The translations under genes and the position numbers were made by a program. Shown one piece after another: positions 9,028-17,534 of a DNA stretch of 52,332 nt. The DNA lies in NCBI GenBank assembly GCA_012838235.1, contig DUPQ01000031.1:1-52332 (forward strand). The letters run 5' to 3'. Position 1 is the stretch's first letter. Each line of letters starts with the position of its first letter. Below the pieces are notes generated by a model. It was given only the letters and a program-made list of their open reading frames with translations, ran no database searches and was not told where the DNA came from. This DNA comes from Clostridiaceae bacterium. Its GTDB lineage: Bacteria; Bacillota; Clostridia; DUPQ01.

Positions 9028-10329
9028 TCATTTTACTATTTGGTATATAAGTTTTTGTGGAGGCGGCAAATTTTCGGAAAAGGTCAAAGAGCTCAGATAT
9101 TCATTTTCCGCATCAGGCAGGACATGTTTTCTGTTGGTATATAGTGTTGCCAGAAGCTGACCTTTTTTAATAGAGTCTCCTGTTTTTGCATGTATGTATA
9201 TTCCCGCATCAAAATCAATGGAGTCTTCCTTTTTTTCACGTCCGGCACCCAGCATCAGAGAGACTCTGCCTATATTAGCGGTATCCATTGAACTTATATA
9301 GCCGGAATGTGAGGATAACACATCATGTGTGTAAAAAGCTTTTTTAAACTTATCAGTATTATCTATAAATGCCACGTCGCCACCCTGAGCGGAAACCAGT
9401 TGTCTGAATTTTTCAAAAGCCGACCCGTCCATAAGACTTTGTAGAACTTTTCTTCTGCAATTTTCATAAGAATCTTGCGTGCAAAGCGACACCATATATG
9501 CGGACAGTTCCACGCACACTTCCCTCAAATCGGAAGGCCCCTTATTTTTGAGTATTTCACAGGCTTCGATTATCTCCATGCTGTTGCCTATGGCATTTCC
9601 CAAAGGTACATCCATGTTGGTTATCAATGCGGCAATGTTTCTTCCCGCAAGCTTTCCGGTGTCTACCATTTTTTGCGCCAAAATAACGGCATCTTCCAGT
9701 TTAGGTGTAAAGGATCCCGTTCCCACCTTGACATCCAGCAGGATATTTTGTGATCCTGCCGCTATTTTTTTGCTCATTATGCTGGACACTATAAGGGGAA
9801 GACAATCTATAGTCGCCGTCACATCACGCAACGCATATATTTTCTTATCGGCGGGAGCAAGATTACCGCTCTGTCCCACCAATGCTATTCCTATTCTGTT
9901 TACGTTATCGATAAACTCCTGTCTGTCTAAAGAGGTCCTGTAGCCGGGAATGGACTCCAACTTATCAACCGTACCTCCGGTATGTCCCAGTCCTCTTCCG
10001 CTCATTTTGGCTACTTTAAAGCCCAAAGAAGCCACGCAGGGAGCCACTATCAAAGAAGTTTTGTCTCCCACTCCTCCCGTACTGTGCTTATCCACGGTAA
10101 TTCCGTTAACAGCCGATAAATCAATCATATCTCCCGATTGAGCCATAGCCAGAGTCAGTACGGAAGTTTCATGATCGGTCATACCGTTGAGAAAGATTGC
10201 CATCAGTAAAGCGGCAGCCTGATAATCGGGTATGGAGCCGTCGGTATATCCTTTTACAAAGTATCGGATTTCCTCATCCGTCAGTTGATGTTTATCTCTT
10301 TTTCTTTGTATGATGTCATACATTCTCAT
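9028..10329 (-). CDS. pdp: Pyrimidine-nucleoside phosphorylase
   Basis: 433 aa, the standard length. It carries the thymidine/pyrimidine-nucleoside phosphorylase signatures KHSTGGVGDK (81-90, phosphate and K+ binding) and SGRGLGHTGGTVDKLE (110-125). The enzyme cleaves uridine, deoxyuridine and thymidine with phosphate to the base and (deoxy)ribose-1-phosphate in the cytoplasm. It starts 3 bases after the stop of the nucleoside ABC permease gene, which fixes its role in using imported nucleosides. deoC, just upstream of the transporter, would act on the deoxyribose branch after phosphopentomutase, which is not in the window. The choice of pdp over deoA follows the Gram-positive context. Confidence 0.94.
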   Translation of the reverse strand: MRMYDIIQRKRDKHQLTDEEIRYFVKGYTDGSIPDYQAAALLMAIFLNGMTDHETSVLTLAMAQSGDMIDLSAVNGITVDKHSTGGVGDKTSLIVAPCVASLGFKVAKMSGRGLGHTGGTVDKLESIPGYRTSLDRQEFIDNVNRIGIALVGQSGNLAPADKKIYALRDVTATIDCLPLIVSSIMSKKIAAGSQNILLDVKVGTGSFTPKLEDAVILAQKMVDTGKLAGRNIAALITNMDVPLGNAIGNSMEIIEACEILKNKGPSDLREVCVELSAYMVSLCTQDSYENCRRKVLQSLMDGSAFEKFRQLVSAQGGDVAFIDNTDKFKKAFYTHDVLSSHSGYISSMDTANIGRVSLMLGAGREKKEDSIDFDAGIYIHAKTGDSIKKGQLLATLYTNRKHVLPDAENEYLSSLTFSENLPPPQKLIYQIVK

Positions 10330-10332
10330 GAC

Positions 10333-11292
10333 CTATCTGGCCCCCTGGTCATACGGCTGTCCGACAGCTTTCGGAGCTTTACTGGATTTCGACGAGAATG
10401 CAAGCACTATAAGTGTAGCTATATACGGAGTCATCTTGAAGAATTCCGAAGGTATATTCAGATTCAACAGGAAGGGTATTGCCGAATAAGCTGCCGATAT
10501 AGTCTGCATAAATCCGAAGAACAAAGAAGCCCACAATATTCTCATAGGTTTCCACTGACCGAAAATGAGAACGGCCAAAGCCAGAAAACCGTATCCGTTA
10601 ACGGCTCCCTTAAATTCGGTGGATATGGGAACGGTCAGAACAAGTCCGCCCAGTCCGGCAAGCACTCCGGAAATCATAACACCTATATATCTCATTTTGT
10701 AAACATTTATTCCTACCGAATCGGCAGCATGCGGATGCTCTCCGCAAGCCCTCAATCTCATTCCGAAACGGGTTTTGTACAGAACTATTGCGGAAACTAT
10801 AAGTATGAAAAAGCCTAAGAATGTGGTTATATATGTATTCTTGAAGAGAATATCACCTATTACCGGTATGTCACAAAGCACAGGTACTTCGTGTATAAAG
10901 AAAGTGTTTTTAAAAGAAACATTGGCTATTCCCGAAGGCTGAATCATTCTGGCTATATAAATAACGAAAGCGGGTGCAAACATGTTAAGGGCGGTTCCCG
11001 ATATGACCTGATCGGCTTTAAGATTAACCGAAGCATATGCATGCGGAAGAGATAAAAGCAAACCTCCCGCCATGGCTATGAAAATAGCTAAGACAAGCAG
11101 CCACTGTCCGCTCATTTGTGATTGCATTTGATTGATAAAATATATGCCGGTAAATCCTCCCATTACCATGATACCTTCAAGCGCTATATTGGTTACGCCG
11201 CTTCTTTCGGAAAACATGCCTCCTAAAGCCACTATAAGTAACGGAATAGAGAAATACATGGTCTGTCTGAGTAAAAGATATAGCATATCCAT
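10333..11292 (-). CDS. nupQ: Nucleoside ABC transporter permease (NupQ/YufQ-like)
   Basis: 319 aa, highly hydrophobic with about eight to nine predicted membrane spans, of the branched-chain/ribose type permease family (BPD_transp_2). The stretches SGVTNIALEGIMVMGG (about 30-45) and FGMRLRACGEHPHAADSVGIN are the conserved blocks of BMP-type nucleoside permeases. Its start overlaps the stop of the preceding permease gene (TAATG), with a strong GGAGGTGA site. With nupP it should form the heterodimeric pore for nucleoside import. The gene name follows the Lactococcus/Bacillus NupOPQ system by homology. Confidence 0.9.
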   Translation of the reverse strand: MDMLYLLLRQTMYFSIPLLIVALGGMFSERSGVTNIALEGIMVMGGFTGIYFINQMQSQMSGQWLLVLAIFIAMAGGLLLSLPHAYASVNLKADQVISGTALNMFAPAFVIYIARMIQPSGIANVSFKNTFFIHEVPVLCDIPVIGDILFKNTYITTFLGFFILIVSAIVLYKTRFGMRLRACGEHPHAADSVGINVYKMRYIGVMISGVLAGLGGLVLTVPISTEFKGAVNGYGFLALAVLIFGQWKPMRILWASLFFGFMQTISAAYSAIPFLLNLNIPSEFFKMTPYIATLIVLAFSSKSSKAPKAVGQPYDQGAR

Positions 11293-12461
11293 TACTTGTC
11301 ACCTCCTTGATTTTCAACATTAACAATATCTGCCGTGTCACCATCGGAATCGGCGGTAAGGTTTTCGTCTTTCTTAAGTTGCCGCAATTCCAGATAGTTC
11401 CGAATAAGCAAAGATGCTGCGGAACAGTAGATGATAATTGCCGTTATAATCTGTATGAACTCCGGAACAAAGCTGTATCTTTGCATATAGAAACCGCCTA
11501 TCTGCAGCCATGCAATAAATATACCGGCGAAAAAGACACCTATGGGATTGCTCATGCCTAAAAGTGAAACGGAAATTCCCGTAAACCCCTGAGCGGCCAG
11601 AACATCCACGACCTCGATATATACGCCCGCACCGGACAAATAGTGTAAGGCTCCGCCTACACCTGCAAGCATTCCGGATATTGCCATGGAAAGTATAATG
11701 CTTCTGTTTTCGTTTATACCGGCATATTTAGCTGCGAATCTGTTGTGCCCGCAGGCTTTCAGCTCATATCCGAAGGTGGTCTTTTCCAGAATTATATACA
11801 TGAGAATTACAAACAATATCGCTATAAGAAATCCCCCGTTAATACTGGAACCGGGAAATATTGCCGTAAGACCCATCTTGGGTATATTTGCGGTCGGTGC
11901 CACGGCAAGCGATCTGTTGGTATATACATTGAGCACAGTTTGTTTTATAAGGTAGTTAACCATAAACATGCCTATGTAGTTCATCATAATGGAGGCTATT
12001 ACTTCGTGAACATTGAGATAAGCCTTTAAAAGTCCCGGTACAGCTTCCCATATCGTTCCTATAGCCATGGCGGCCAATATGCCCAAAACCCACTGGAAGC
12101 CTCCCAGCTGAGGAAGTTTTACTCCGATAAGTACCGCAACATATGCCCCTACGATAAACTGACCGCTTGCTCCTATATTGAAAAGGCCGGTCTTGAATGC
12201 GAATCCCACCGCCAGCCCCGTCATTATGATAGGTGTGGCTATATAGAATACGTTTCCGAAGCTTCTTGTCCCGTCGTTAAAACCTCCGATAAGCATGGTA
12301 AAAAATCCTGCAAAGGCTTCCCGGGGATTGGATATGAGAAGGATTATAAGGCCTATTATAAGGCCTATTCCTATAGCTACTAAAGAGGAAATAAAGCTTC
12401 CCGTCCCTTTTTTTCTGCTTAATCTGTCAAAAAACTGATTCATGGAATTGCGGTTACTCAT
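11292..12461 (-). CDS. nupP: Nucleoside ABC transporter permease (NupP/YufP-like)
   Basis: 389 aa. A cytoplasmic N-terminus precedes about nine membrane spans. Conserved blocks are GLAVGFAFKTGLFNIGASGQ (about 80-99) and TFGYELKACGHNRFAAKYAGIN, the latter a coupling-helix region shared with its partner permease. The charged C-terminal tail after the last span is longer than in the partner. Its ATG overlaps the TGA of the ATPase gene by four bases (ATGA), preceded by GAGGTG, so translation is coupled. Confidence 0.9.
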   Translation of the reverse strand: MSNRNSMNQFFDRLSRKKGTGSFISSLVAIGIGLIIGLIILLISNPREAFAGFFTMLIGGFNDGTRSFGNVFYIATPIIMTGLAVGFAFKTGLFNIGASGQFIVGAYVAVLIGVKLPQLGGFQWVLGILAAMAIGTIWEAVPGLLKAYLNVHEVIASIMMNYIGMFMVNYLIKQTVLNVYTNRSLAVAPTANIPKMGLTAIFPGSSINGGFLIAILFVILMYIILEKTTFGYELKACGHNRFAAKYAGINENRSIILSMAISGMLAGVGGALHYLSGAGVYIEVVDVLAAQGFTGISVSLLGMSNPIGVFFAGIFIAWLQIGGFYMQRYSFVPEFIQIITAIIIYCSAASLLIRNYLELRQLKKDENLTADSDGDTADIVNVENQGGDK

Positions 12462-13987
12462 GCTTTCACCTCATCTCTCTTTGCTCCTGCCATATACAGG
12501 CCCAACTCCTGTATAGTGGTCTTTTTGGGATCAAGATCGCCTACCAACTCTCCTTCGTATATAACAAGAATTCTGTCACTTAAATTCATTATTTCTTCCA
12601 GTTCCAGCGAAATAAGTAAAACCGCTTTTCCGCTCTCTCTTTGCTCTACCAATTTCTTGTGTATGAATTCCGTCGCTCCGACATCTAAACCCCTTGCCGG
12701 TTGGACAGCTATCATTATGGAAGGGTCTTTGTCTATTTCTCTGGCTAATATTACTTTCTGCTGATTACCTCCCGACATGGACCTGGTAACGGTCTGTGCA
12801 CCTTGTCCGCTTCGGATGTCGTACTTTTTAATCAAACCGTCGGCATATTCATGTATACTGTCATTCTTGAGAAAACCTCTTTTTTGAAATCTGTCGGTGA
12901 AATAAGTCTGAAGTATAAGGTTATATGCCATACTGTATTCCAGTATAAGTCCGTATTTATGCCGGTCTTCGGGGATATGGCTCATTCCGTGGGAATTTCT
13001 GTATCGTATACTCTTCTTGGTCCAATCCTCACCGTGGACAAGTATCTGTCCCTCATCAAAATGTCTTATACCCGTAAGTGCATAAACCAGTTCGCTTTGT
13101 CCGTTACCGTCTATTCCCGCTATGCAGACAATTTCATTTTTTCTTACCTTAAAAGATATTTTATTAAGAGTATTCTTTGTGGAACCTTTAGTCTTCATGG
13201 AAAGGTTTTTAACTTCAAAAATGGTTTCACCGGGAGTAATATCTTTTTTGTCCACCGTAAACTGTACCTTTCTTCCGACCATCATTTCACTCAACGATTC
13301 TTTTGTGACATCTTCTACGTTATAGGTACCGATGCATTTTCCTCTTCTTAAAACTGTAACTCTGTCGGCAACTTTCTTAATTTCCTCCAACTTGTGAGTG
13401 ATGAATATCAAAGACTTTCCTTCTTTGGACAGCTCTTTCATTATATCCATCAACTCATCAATCTCCTGGGGAGTAAGAACCGCCGTAGGTTCGTCAAAGA
13501 TGAGTATTTCATTCTCTCTATACAACATTTTAAGTATTTCCACCCGCTGTTGCATACCTACGGTAATGTTAGACACTTTTGCATCGGGATCTATATACAG
13601 CTTGTAACGGTTGCTCAGTTCCATTACTTTCTTTTTTGCTTCATCCATTTTAAGAAAGCCGTTTTTTACCGTTTCCGCACCCAGTATTATATTTTCCAAT
13701 ACCGTAAAATCTTCCACCAACTTGAAGTGCTGATGGACCATTCCTATGCCCAGATGACTTGCCGTTTTCGGATCGGAAATATTAATTTCCTTGCCTCTTA
13801 ACTTTATGACACCCGCCTCCGGTTTGTAAAGACCGAAAAGTATGCTCATAAGAGTGCTTTTTCCTGCTCCGTTTTCACCCAAAAGTGCATGTATTTCCGT
13901 TTTCTTAATTCGGAGAGTGATATCATCGTTAGCGACAATTCCGGGAAATTCCTTCCTGATATTTAACATCTCGATGATGTAATCCAT
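12458..13987 (-). CDS. nupO: Nucleoside ABC transporter ATPase with two nucleotide-binding domains (NupO/YufO-like)
   Basis: 509 aa with tandem ABC domains. The first has Walker A GENGAGKST (37-45), a signature-like VGMQQR and Walker B ILIFDEPTAVLTP. The second has a degenerate Walker A (GIDGNGQSE), a canonical MSGGNQQKV signature and a degenerate Walker B (IMIAVQPARGLD). This asymmetry is normal for the RbsA/NupO class of importers, in which only one site is fully catalytic. It powers uptake through the two permeases encoded directly downstream. It follows the BMP gene after a 170-base gap that contains a terminator. Confidence 0.93.
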   Translation of the reverse strand: MDYIIEMLNIRKEFPGIVANDDITLRIKKTEIHALLGENGAGKSTLMSILFGLYKPEAGVIKLRGKEINISDPKTASHLGIGMVHQHFKLVEDFTVLENIILGAETVKNGFLKMDEAKKKVMELSNRYKLYIDPDAKVSNITVGMQQRVEILKMLYRENEILIFDEPTAVLTPQEIDELMDIMKELSKEGKSLIFITHKLEEIKKVADRVTVLRRGKCIGTYNVEDVTKESLSEMMVGRKVQFTVDKKDITPGETIFEVKNLSMKTKGSTKNTLNKISFKVRKNEIVCIAGIDGNGQSELVYALTGIRHFDEGQILVHGEDWTKKSIRYRNSHGMSHIPEDRHKYGLILEYSMAYNLILQTYFTDRFQKRGFLKNDSIHEYADGLIKKYDIRSGQGAQTVTRSMSGGNQQKVILAREIDKDPSIMIAVQPARGLDVGATEFIHKKLVEQRESGKAVLLISLELEEIMNLSDRILVIYEGELVGDLDPKKTTIQELGLYMAGAKRDEVKA

Positions 13988-14106
13988 AAATTTGCTCCTT
14001 GGCTTTAAGTGTTTTTAACTTACTTTATTATATAATATTTGAAAAGAATAATAAATACGGAATAACCGCTAAAGTGAAAAAACAGAAATATATAGTATTA
14101 CAAGAT

Positions 14107-14140
14107 AAAAAACTGCCGCTTTTATACGGCAGTTTTTGTT
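14107..14140 (-). terminator. Intra-operon intrinsic terminator between the BMP gene and nupO
   Basis: The inverted repeat AAAAACTGCCG/CGGCAGTTTTT encloses an 8-nt loop, with a T-run on the minus-strand side. It lies 20 bases after the BMP stop codon and ahead of the ATPase gene. The likely effect is to make the binding protein more abundant than the membrane parts. Confidence 0.8.
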
Positions 14141-14157
14141 TCTTTATTGTTTTACTC

Positions 14158-15234
14158 TTACTCTACAAAAGTTAATTTAACATAATCGAGTTTGAGTTCC
14201 GTGGGATTTGTTCTGTCGAGATCTTTTTCCGGAACTATAGTTCCGTTAGCCAATTTTGCAAATAATGCGTCATAATCGGCCTGTGAGAATGTTTTCCATT
14301 TTGAAGTTGAGAACGGTGCCAGGCTTACAGCATTGGATTCTGCACCGACCGTTACGGCTTCTCCGCCCGGGAACTTTCCTGCATAGAACCCTTTTAATCC
14401 GTACTGAACCATTGTTGCCAATCCCTTCATTGCCGAAGAGATAACCGTAGGCGATTCCGCCGATTGGTCAACGTCAACACCTATAACCGCTTTATTGGCT
14501 GCTTCCGCTGCCGACATAACGGAGTTTCCTACTTTTCCGCCTGCTGCGAAGATAACTTCGGTTCCTGCCTGATACCAGCCTGCAGCTCTTGTCTGTGATG
14601 CCGGTGTATCGGCAAAGTCTCCGGAATAGTTGTACATTATTTTAATTGATCCTTTTGCAAGGCCCAAATCTCTGGCTGCATCATTAGCACCCTGTACATA
14701 TCCGAATCCATATCTGCAAACTGCCGGAACGGCCATTCCGCCCTGATAACCCAAGTTTCTGTATCCGTCTACTACAGCAGCATAGCCTGCAAGGTAACCG
14801 CAATGCTCTTCCGCATATACAACAGGGAAAACATTGGGACCGGTTTTGAAGTTCTCGTAATTTGCATCATGCGGTACTCCGTCAAGAAGAATAAACATTA
14901 TTTCCGGATATTTATCTTGAGCTATGTATATAGCTTCTTCGAAAAGGAATCCCGGTGTTACGACAACTTTAGCTCCGGATGATACTGCAAGATCAATAGC
15001 CGCAATATATGCATCGGTGGAAGCTTCGGTGGGCTTGTAATACTTATGCGTAATTTTATGCTCTACCGCATAGTCCCTCAATCCTTCCCATGTTCCCTGG
15101 TTAAAGGACTTGTCGTCAATGTCTCCTATGTCGGTAATCATTGCCAGCTCATAGGTTTTAGCTTGGCAGCCTGCTAAGGACAGCATAGAAAGCAAAAGCA
15201 CCACTACCAATACGATACTAAATAGTTTTTTCAT
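14158..15234 (-). CDS. BMP-family nucleoside-binding lipoprotein
   Basis: 358 aa. A lipoprotein signal ends at LAGC, with Cys23 as the acylated residue. The Med/BMP periplasmic-binding fold follows, starting with ELAMITDIGDIDDKSFNQGTW, a block conserved in PnrA/BmpA purine- and pyrimidine-nucleoside binding proteins. It should capture nucleosides at the outer face of the membrane for the ABC importer encoded downstream. ATG start after AAAAGGAG. A promoter lies upstream and a terminator downstream, so much of the transcript is expected to be monocistronic. Confidence 0.92.
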   Translation of the reverse strand: MKKLFSIVLVVVLLLSMLSLAGCQAKTYELAMITDIGDIDDKSFNQGTWEGLRDYAVEHKITHKYYKPTEASTDAYIAAIDLAVSSGAKVVVTPGFLFEEAIYIAQDKYPEIMFILLDGVPHDANYENFKTGPNVFPVVYAEEHCGYLAGYAAVVDGYRNLGYQGGMAVPAVCRYGFGYVQGANDAARDLGLAKGSIKIMYNYSGDFADTPASQTRAAGWYQAGTEVIFAAGGKVGNSVMSAAEAANKAVIGVDVDQSAESPTVISSAMKGLATMVQYGLKGFYAGKFPGGEAVTVGAESNAVSLAPFSTSKWKTFSQADYDALFAKLANGTIVPEKDLDRTNPTELKLDYVKLTFVE

Positions 15235-15274
15235 AATTATACTCCTTTTTTGATATAATGAAATTCACATATAA

Positions 15275-15303
15275 ATACTATCAGATTTATAGTTTATAAA
15301 CAA
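15275..15303 (-). promoter_or_regulatory. Putative promoter of the nucleoside-uptake operon
   Basis: On the minus strand TTGTTT (15298-15303) and TAGTAT (15275-15280) are separated by 17 bases. The -35 sits inside a partial palindrome (TTGTTTATAAAC). About 41 bases separate the -10 from the BMP start codon. Confidence 0.45.
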
Positions 15304-15351
15304 GGGGGAAAAAGCAAAAAGTTCACATTCTTGACACATTTCTTTAACATT

Positions 15352-16017
15352 TCAATAACTTGTATTTTCCTCATCCTTAACAATTCTTACTATACTTGAT
15401 GTGCCCAGTCGGGAAGAGCCGAGACTGATAAAATCATTTGCATCGTTTAAAGACCTTATGCCTCCGGCGGCTTTTATGAGCTTGCCGTTTTTAATATGTT
15501 CCTTAAAAAGCATAATGTCTTCTCTCGTGGCGCCTGCTGTGGAAAAGCCCGTTGATGTCTTTATATAGTCGGCGTCGCTTTTTGATATTATTTCGCACAT
15601 CTTTATCTTTTCCTCTTCGGTCAGAAGACAGGTTTCGATTATAACTTTAAGAAGTTTTCCCGAACAGGCTTTTTTAACCTGATTAATTTCGGTCAGTATT
15701 TCATCGTAAAGCTTGTCTTTGAGCATGTTTATGTTGAGAACCATATCTATTTCGTCAGCTCCGTCGCTTACAGCCCGTGCAGTTTCAAAACACTTGGTTG
15801 CCGTGGTGCTGTATCCGTTGGGAAAACCTATAACCGTACAGATTTTAAGGTTATTCTTAAAACAATCTTTTGCCTGCTTAACAAAGTACGGAGGAATACA
15901 GGCCGACGCACAATTATATTTAATCGCATCTTCACAAATCGTTTTAATATCTTCCCACTTAGCCGTCTGTTTAAGAAGAGTATGGTCCACTTTGGATAAT
16001 ATGTTTTCTATATTCAT
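15352..16017 (-). CDS. deoC: Deoxyribose-phosphate aldolase
   Basis: 221 aa from the ATG at 16017, the normal DeoC length. A longer reading with 23 extra codons exists, but this ATG has AAAGGA upstream and the -10 of a good promoter lies inside the extension. The TIM-barrel class I aldolase motifs are present: EIDMV with Asp91, the Schiff-base Lys153 in YIKTSTGF, and Lys182 in LIKAAGGI. It splits 2-deoxyribose-5-phosphate to acetaldehyde and glyceraldehyde-3-phosphate. It lies 117 bases upstream of the nucleoside transporter run and complements pdp, although it has its own promoter. Confidence 0.95.
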   Translation of the reverse strand: MNIENILSKVDHTLLKQTAKWEDIKTICEDAIKYNCASACIPPYFVKQAKDCFKNNLKICTVIGFPNGYSTTATKCFETARAVSDGADEIDMVLNINMLKDKLYDEILTEINQVKKACSGKLLKVIIETCLLTEEEKIKMCEIISKSDADYIKTSTGFSTAGATREDIMLFKEHIKNGKLIKAAGGIRSLNDANDFISLGSSRLGTSSIVRIVKDEENTSY

Positions 16018-16040
16018 TTTTACAATTCCTTTCCCAGTAA

Positions 16041-16069
16041 AGTATATATATACAAACGGTTTAATGCAA
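16041..16069 (-). promoter_or_regulatory. Promoter of deoC
   Basis: On the minus strand TTGCAT (16064-16069) and TATACT (16041-16046) are separated by exactly 17 bases. Transcription would start near 16034, just upstream of the ribosome binding site of the chosen deoC start. Confidence 0.6.
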
Positions 16070-16077
16070 CTAATCAC

Positions 16078-16107
16078 TTGACGCAAGCGGCAGGAAAAAA
16101 GTATTAT
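16078..16107 (+). promoter_or_regulatory. Promoter of oadB
   Basis: TTGACG (16078-16083) and TATTAT (16102-16107) are separated by an 18-base spacer. It is back-to-back with the deoC promoter, the -35 boxes being 8 bases apart, so one regulator could affect both. Confidence 0.55.
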
Positions 16108-16163
16108 ATATACTAAAGATGAACAGGTGCTTAATCCTGTAAAAATCGGGGGAAGAGATAATC

Positions 16164-17294
16164 ATGGCTGATATTTTTTCTAATGTACTGGAGATAAGAT
16201 GGGAGATGGTCCTCATGTGGGTGATAGGAGGGGTTTTGATTTGGCTGGCTATAGCCAAAGACATGGAACCCACACTGCTTCTGCCTATGGGGTTCGGGGC
16301 AATTCTTGCCAATCTTCCCACATCGGGAGCGATAACGCAGGTTATCAACGGTAAAACGGAAGAAGGCGTTTTGGATGTCCTTTTCAATGCGGGAATAGCT
16401 AACGAGTTGTTTCCGTTGCTTCTGTTTATCGGAATAGGAGCAATGATAGATTTCGGACCGCTTTTATCCAATCCTAAAATGTTGCTGTTCGGTGCGGCTG
16501 CACAGTTCGGTATATTCTTTACATTTGCCTTGGCTGCTTTGCTGGGATTTGATCTGAAAGATGCCGCATCAATAGGCATTATCGGAGCTGCTGACGGTCC
16601 CACATCCATATTTGTTGCTAACTACTTTAACAGCAACTACATAGGAGCGATTATAGTGGCGGCGTATTCGTATATGGCATTGGTTCCTATAATACAGCCT
16701 CCCGTTATTCGCCTTTTCACAACCAAAAAGGAGCGACTTATAAGGATGCCTTACGAGCAGAAGGAAGTATCCGCAACGGTAAGAATACTGTTTCCTATAG
16801 TAACCACAATGATAGTAGGTATTCTGGCACCGAGATCGGTAGCACTGGTAGGATTCTTAATGTTCGGTAATCTGTTAAGAGAGTGCAAGGTCTTGAGAAT
16901 ATTATCCGAATCGGCGCAGAAGGAACTTGCCAATCTCGTAACCATACTGTTGGGAATAACCATAGCTTCCAAGATGAGATATGATCTTTTCGTAAAGGTA
17001 GACACTCTGGTTATCATTCTTTTAGGACTTGTGGCATTCGTATTTGATACGATAGGCGGAGTGCTGTTTGCCAAACTTCTGAATCTGTTTGTCAAGAAGA
17101 AAATAAATCCTATGGTAGGTGCGGCGGGAATATCGGCATTCCCCATGTCCTCCAGGGTGGTACATAAAATGGGATTAAAAGAAGATCCTACAAATTTCTT
17201 ATTAATGCATGCGGCCGGAGCCAACGTAGCCGGTCAGATTGCATCGGTAGTTGCCGGCGGCGTAATGATTGCCCTGGTGGAAAAACTGATATAA
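16164..17294 (+). CDS. oadB: Na+-translocating decarboxylase beta subunit (OadB/GcdB/MmdB family)
   Basis: 376 aa integral membrane protein of normal family length. It includes the hallmark GAADGPTSIF (141-150), whose Asp is the Na+-coordinating residue in OadB, and a second conserved block near GAAGISAFPMSSRVVHKMG. In this family the subunit decarboxylates carboxybiotin and pumps Na+ out. The carboxyltransferase (alpha) and biotin-carrier genes that complete the enzyme are not in the window, so the substrate (oxaloacetate, methylmalonyl-CoA or glutaryl-CoA) cannot be assigned. The next gene is a small gamma-like subunit. Confidence 0.9.
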   Translation: MADIFSNVLEIRWEMVLMWVIGGVLIWLAIAKDMEPTLLLPMGFGAILANLPTSGAITQVINGKTEEGVLDVLFNAGIANELFPLLLFIGIGAMIDFGPLLSNPKMLLFGAAAQFGIFFTFALAALLGFDLKDAASIGIIGAADGPTSIFVANYFNSNYIGAIIVAAYSYMALVPIIQPPVIRLFTTKKERLIRMPYEQKEVSATVRILFPIVTTMIVGILAPRSVALVGFLMFGNLLRECKVLRILSESAQKELANLVTILLGITIASKMRYDLFVKVDTLVIILLGLVAFVFDTIGGVLFAKLLNLFVKKKINPMVGAAGISAFPMSSRVVHKMGLKEDPTNFLLMHAAGANVAGQIASVVAGGVMIALVEKLI

Positions 17295-17306
17295 CGGAGG
17301 CGGAAA

Positions 17307-17474
17307 ATGAATATACATTTTGATATAGATAATTTTTTAAAGACACCTCGTGTGGTTCTTTTCGGAATGTTAGGTGTTTTTATAGCACTTACAATTATAT
17401 ACCTGGCAATATTGCTCTTATCAAAAATATTTAAGAACAAAAAGAAAAAGGACTCCGGTGCAACCGAAGAATAA
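17307..17474 (+). CDS. Small single-span protein, probable OadG-like gamma subunit
   Basis: 55 codons, starting ATG after CGGAGGCGG and 12 bases downstream of oadB. One membrane span (about residues 15-39, VVLFGMLGVFIALTI then LAILLL) is followed by a Lys-rich cytoplasmic tail (FKNKKKKDSG). Size, topology and position fit the gamma subunit that anchors the alpha subunit in sodium-pump decarboxylases. Sequence identity within that family is low, so the call rests mainly on context. Confidence 0.65.
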   Translation: MNIHFDIDNFLKTPRVVLFGMLGVFIALTIIYLAILLLSKIFKNKKKKDSGATEE

Positions 17475-17534
17475 GAATCAAGGTCAATATTTTATAATAA
17501 GTAAAGTTTTTATACGGAGGAAATAATAAGGCGG

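Noticed and set aside
16070-16609. Open frame of 179 codons antisense to oadB
   Set aside because: It overlaps two promoters and the certain oadB gene, and its residue use is typical of a reverse-frame shadow.
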